A stretch of 5,759 nt of DNA from Chloroflexota bacterium (GTDB lineage Bacteria; Chloroflexota; Dehalococcoidia; Dehalococcoidales; RBG-16-60-22), in NCBI GenBank assembly GCA_016190585.1, contig JACPQH010000016.1, forward strand, positions 1 to 5,759. The letters run 5' to 3'. The position numbers were made by a program, and so were the translations under genes. Shown here in pieces: positions 5,738 through 5,759 of the stretch. The number at the start of each line of letters is the position of its first letter. The stretch's first letter is position 1. The notes beneath the pieces were generated by a model. The model ran no database searches and had not been told where the DNA came from. It saw only the letters and a list, made by a program, of their open reading frames with translations.

Positions 5738-5759
5738 TGCCGTTTCTAAGACTTTTATA
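5737..5759 (+). CDS. Possible start of a coupled downstream gene, cut by the window edge
   Basis: An ATG at 5737-5739 shares its A with the stop codon of the primase-helicase gene (TGATG). It stays open to the window end, reading MPFLRLL. AAGGTG at 5731-5736 resembles a ribosome binding site but sits immediately against the start. The overlap is typical of coupled genes in phage-like operons. Seven codons are far too few to name a product or to prove that the frame is used. Confidence 0.25.

Larger units (their letters stand above)
3388..5759. mobile_element. Left end of an integrated element within comM (extends past the window)
   Basis: Three observations support this. The comM frame loses family similarity abruptly at about 3385-3395. 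The next gene is a phage/plasmid-type primase-helicase. Base composition changes: hand counts of single 60-base lines give about 60-75% GC on the ribosomal side (541, 1201, 1861) and about 47-57% on this side (3601, 3781, 4561). The exact boundary is uncertain by several bases because the intact comM sequence is not available. No integrase, transposase, obvious terminal inverted repeat or second attachment site is visible, so it could be a prophage, an integrative plasmid-like or mobilisable element, or a transposon-borne island. A shared boundary with an assembly join cannot be excluded from sequence alone. Confidence 0.7.

Noticed and set aside
1..5759. tRNA or rRNA genes, CRISPR arrays, toxin-antitoxin pairs
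   Set aside because: Apart from the L10 leader I saw no RNA gene structure, no spaced direct repeats and no small gene pair of that kind on either strand.

Overview
The window joins two unlike pieces of DNA. Positions 1 to about 3390 are conserved, GC-rich bacterial chromosome. Positions from about 3390 to the end look like the left end of an integrated mobile element, lower in GC, that has broken a chromosomal comM/yifB gene. The ribosomal proteins are clearly bacterial. rpoB does not follow rplL, and the L10 and L1 sequences have a Chloroflexota (Dehalococcoidia-like) flavour. That placement is an impression from memory of the families, not a search result.

Chromosomal part: the 3' end of nusG (1-267) is followed by rplK (280-708) and rplA (705-1418), which overlap by an ATGA. 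The 168-base gap after rplA holds a sigma-70-like promoter (1425-1456), an L10-type ribosomal protein leader (about 1462-1565) and, at the end of that leader, an intrinsic terminator acting as an attenuator. Then come rplJ (1587-2111) and rplL (2112-2513) with no gap, and a GC-rich hairpin without a U-tract. A near-consensus promoter (TTGAAA, 17 bases, TATAGT at 2594-2622) drives a small gene for a two-helix membrane protein of unknown function (2652-2906). That gene converges, 10 bases apart, on the 3' part of comM (2917 to about 3390, minus strand).

Junction and element: the comM frame matches the family back to the CPCG motif (3376-3387 on the minus strand), then loses similarity and hits an in-frame stop at 3412-3414. 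About two thirds of the protein, including the ATPase motifs, is missing. Just beyond is one large gene (3461-5737) on the plus strand that points away from comM. It encodes a fused primase-polymerase and superfamily 3 helicase of the phage NrS-1 polymerase / D5 type, the kind of self-sufficient replication protein carried by phages, plasmids and integrative elements. A perfect 8-bp inverted repeat (3429-3436 / 3451-3458) covers its ribosome binding site. The window stops 20 bases into a possible translationally coupled next gene.

Reading of the whole: a ribosomal-protein neighbourhood whose neighbour comM was used as the integration site of a replication-competent element. No integrase, excisionase or second attachment site is inside the window, so the type of element stays open.
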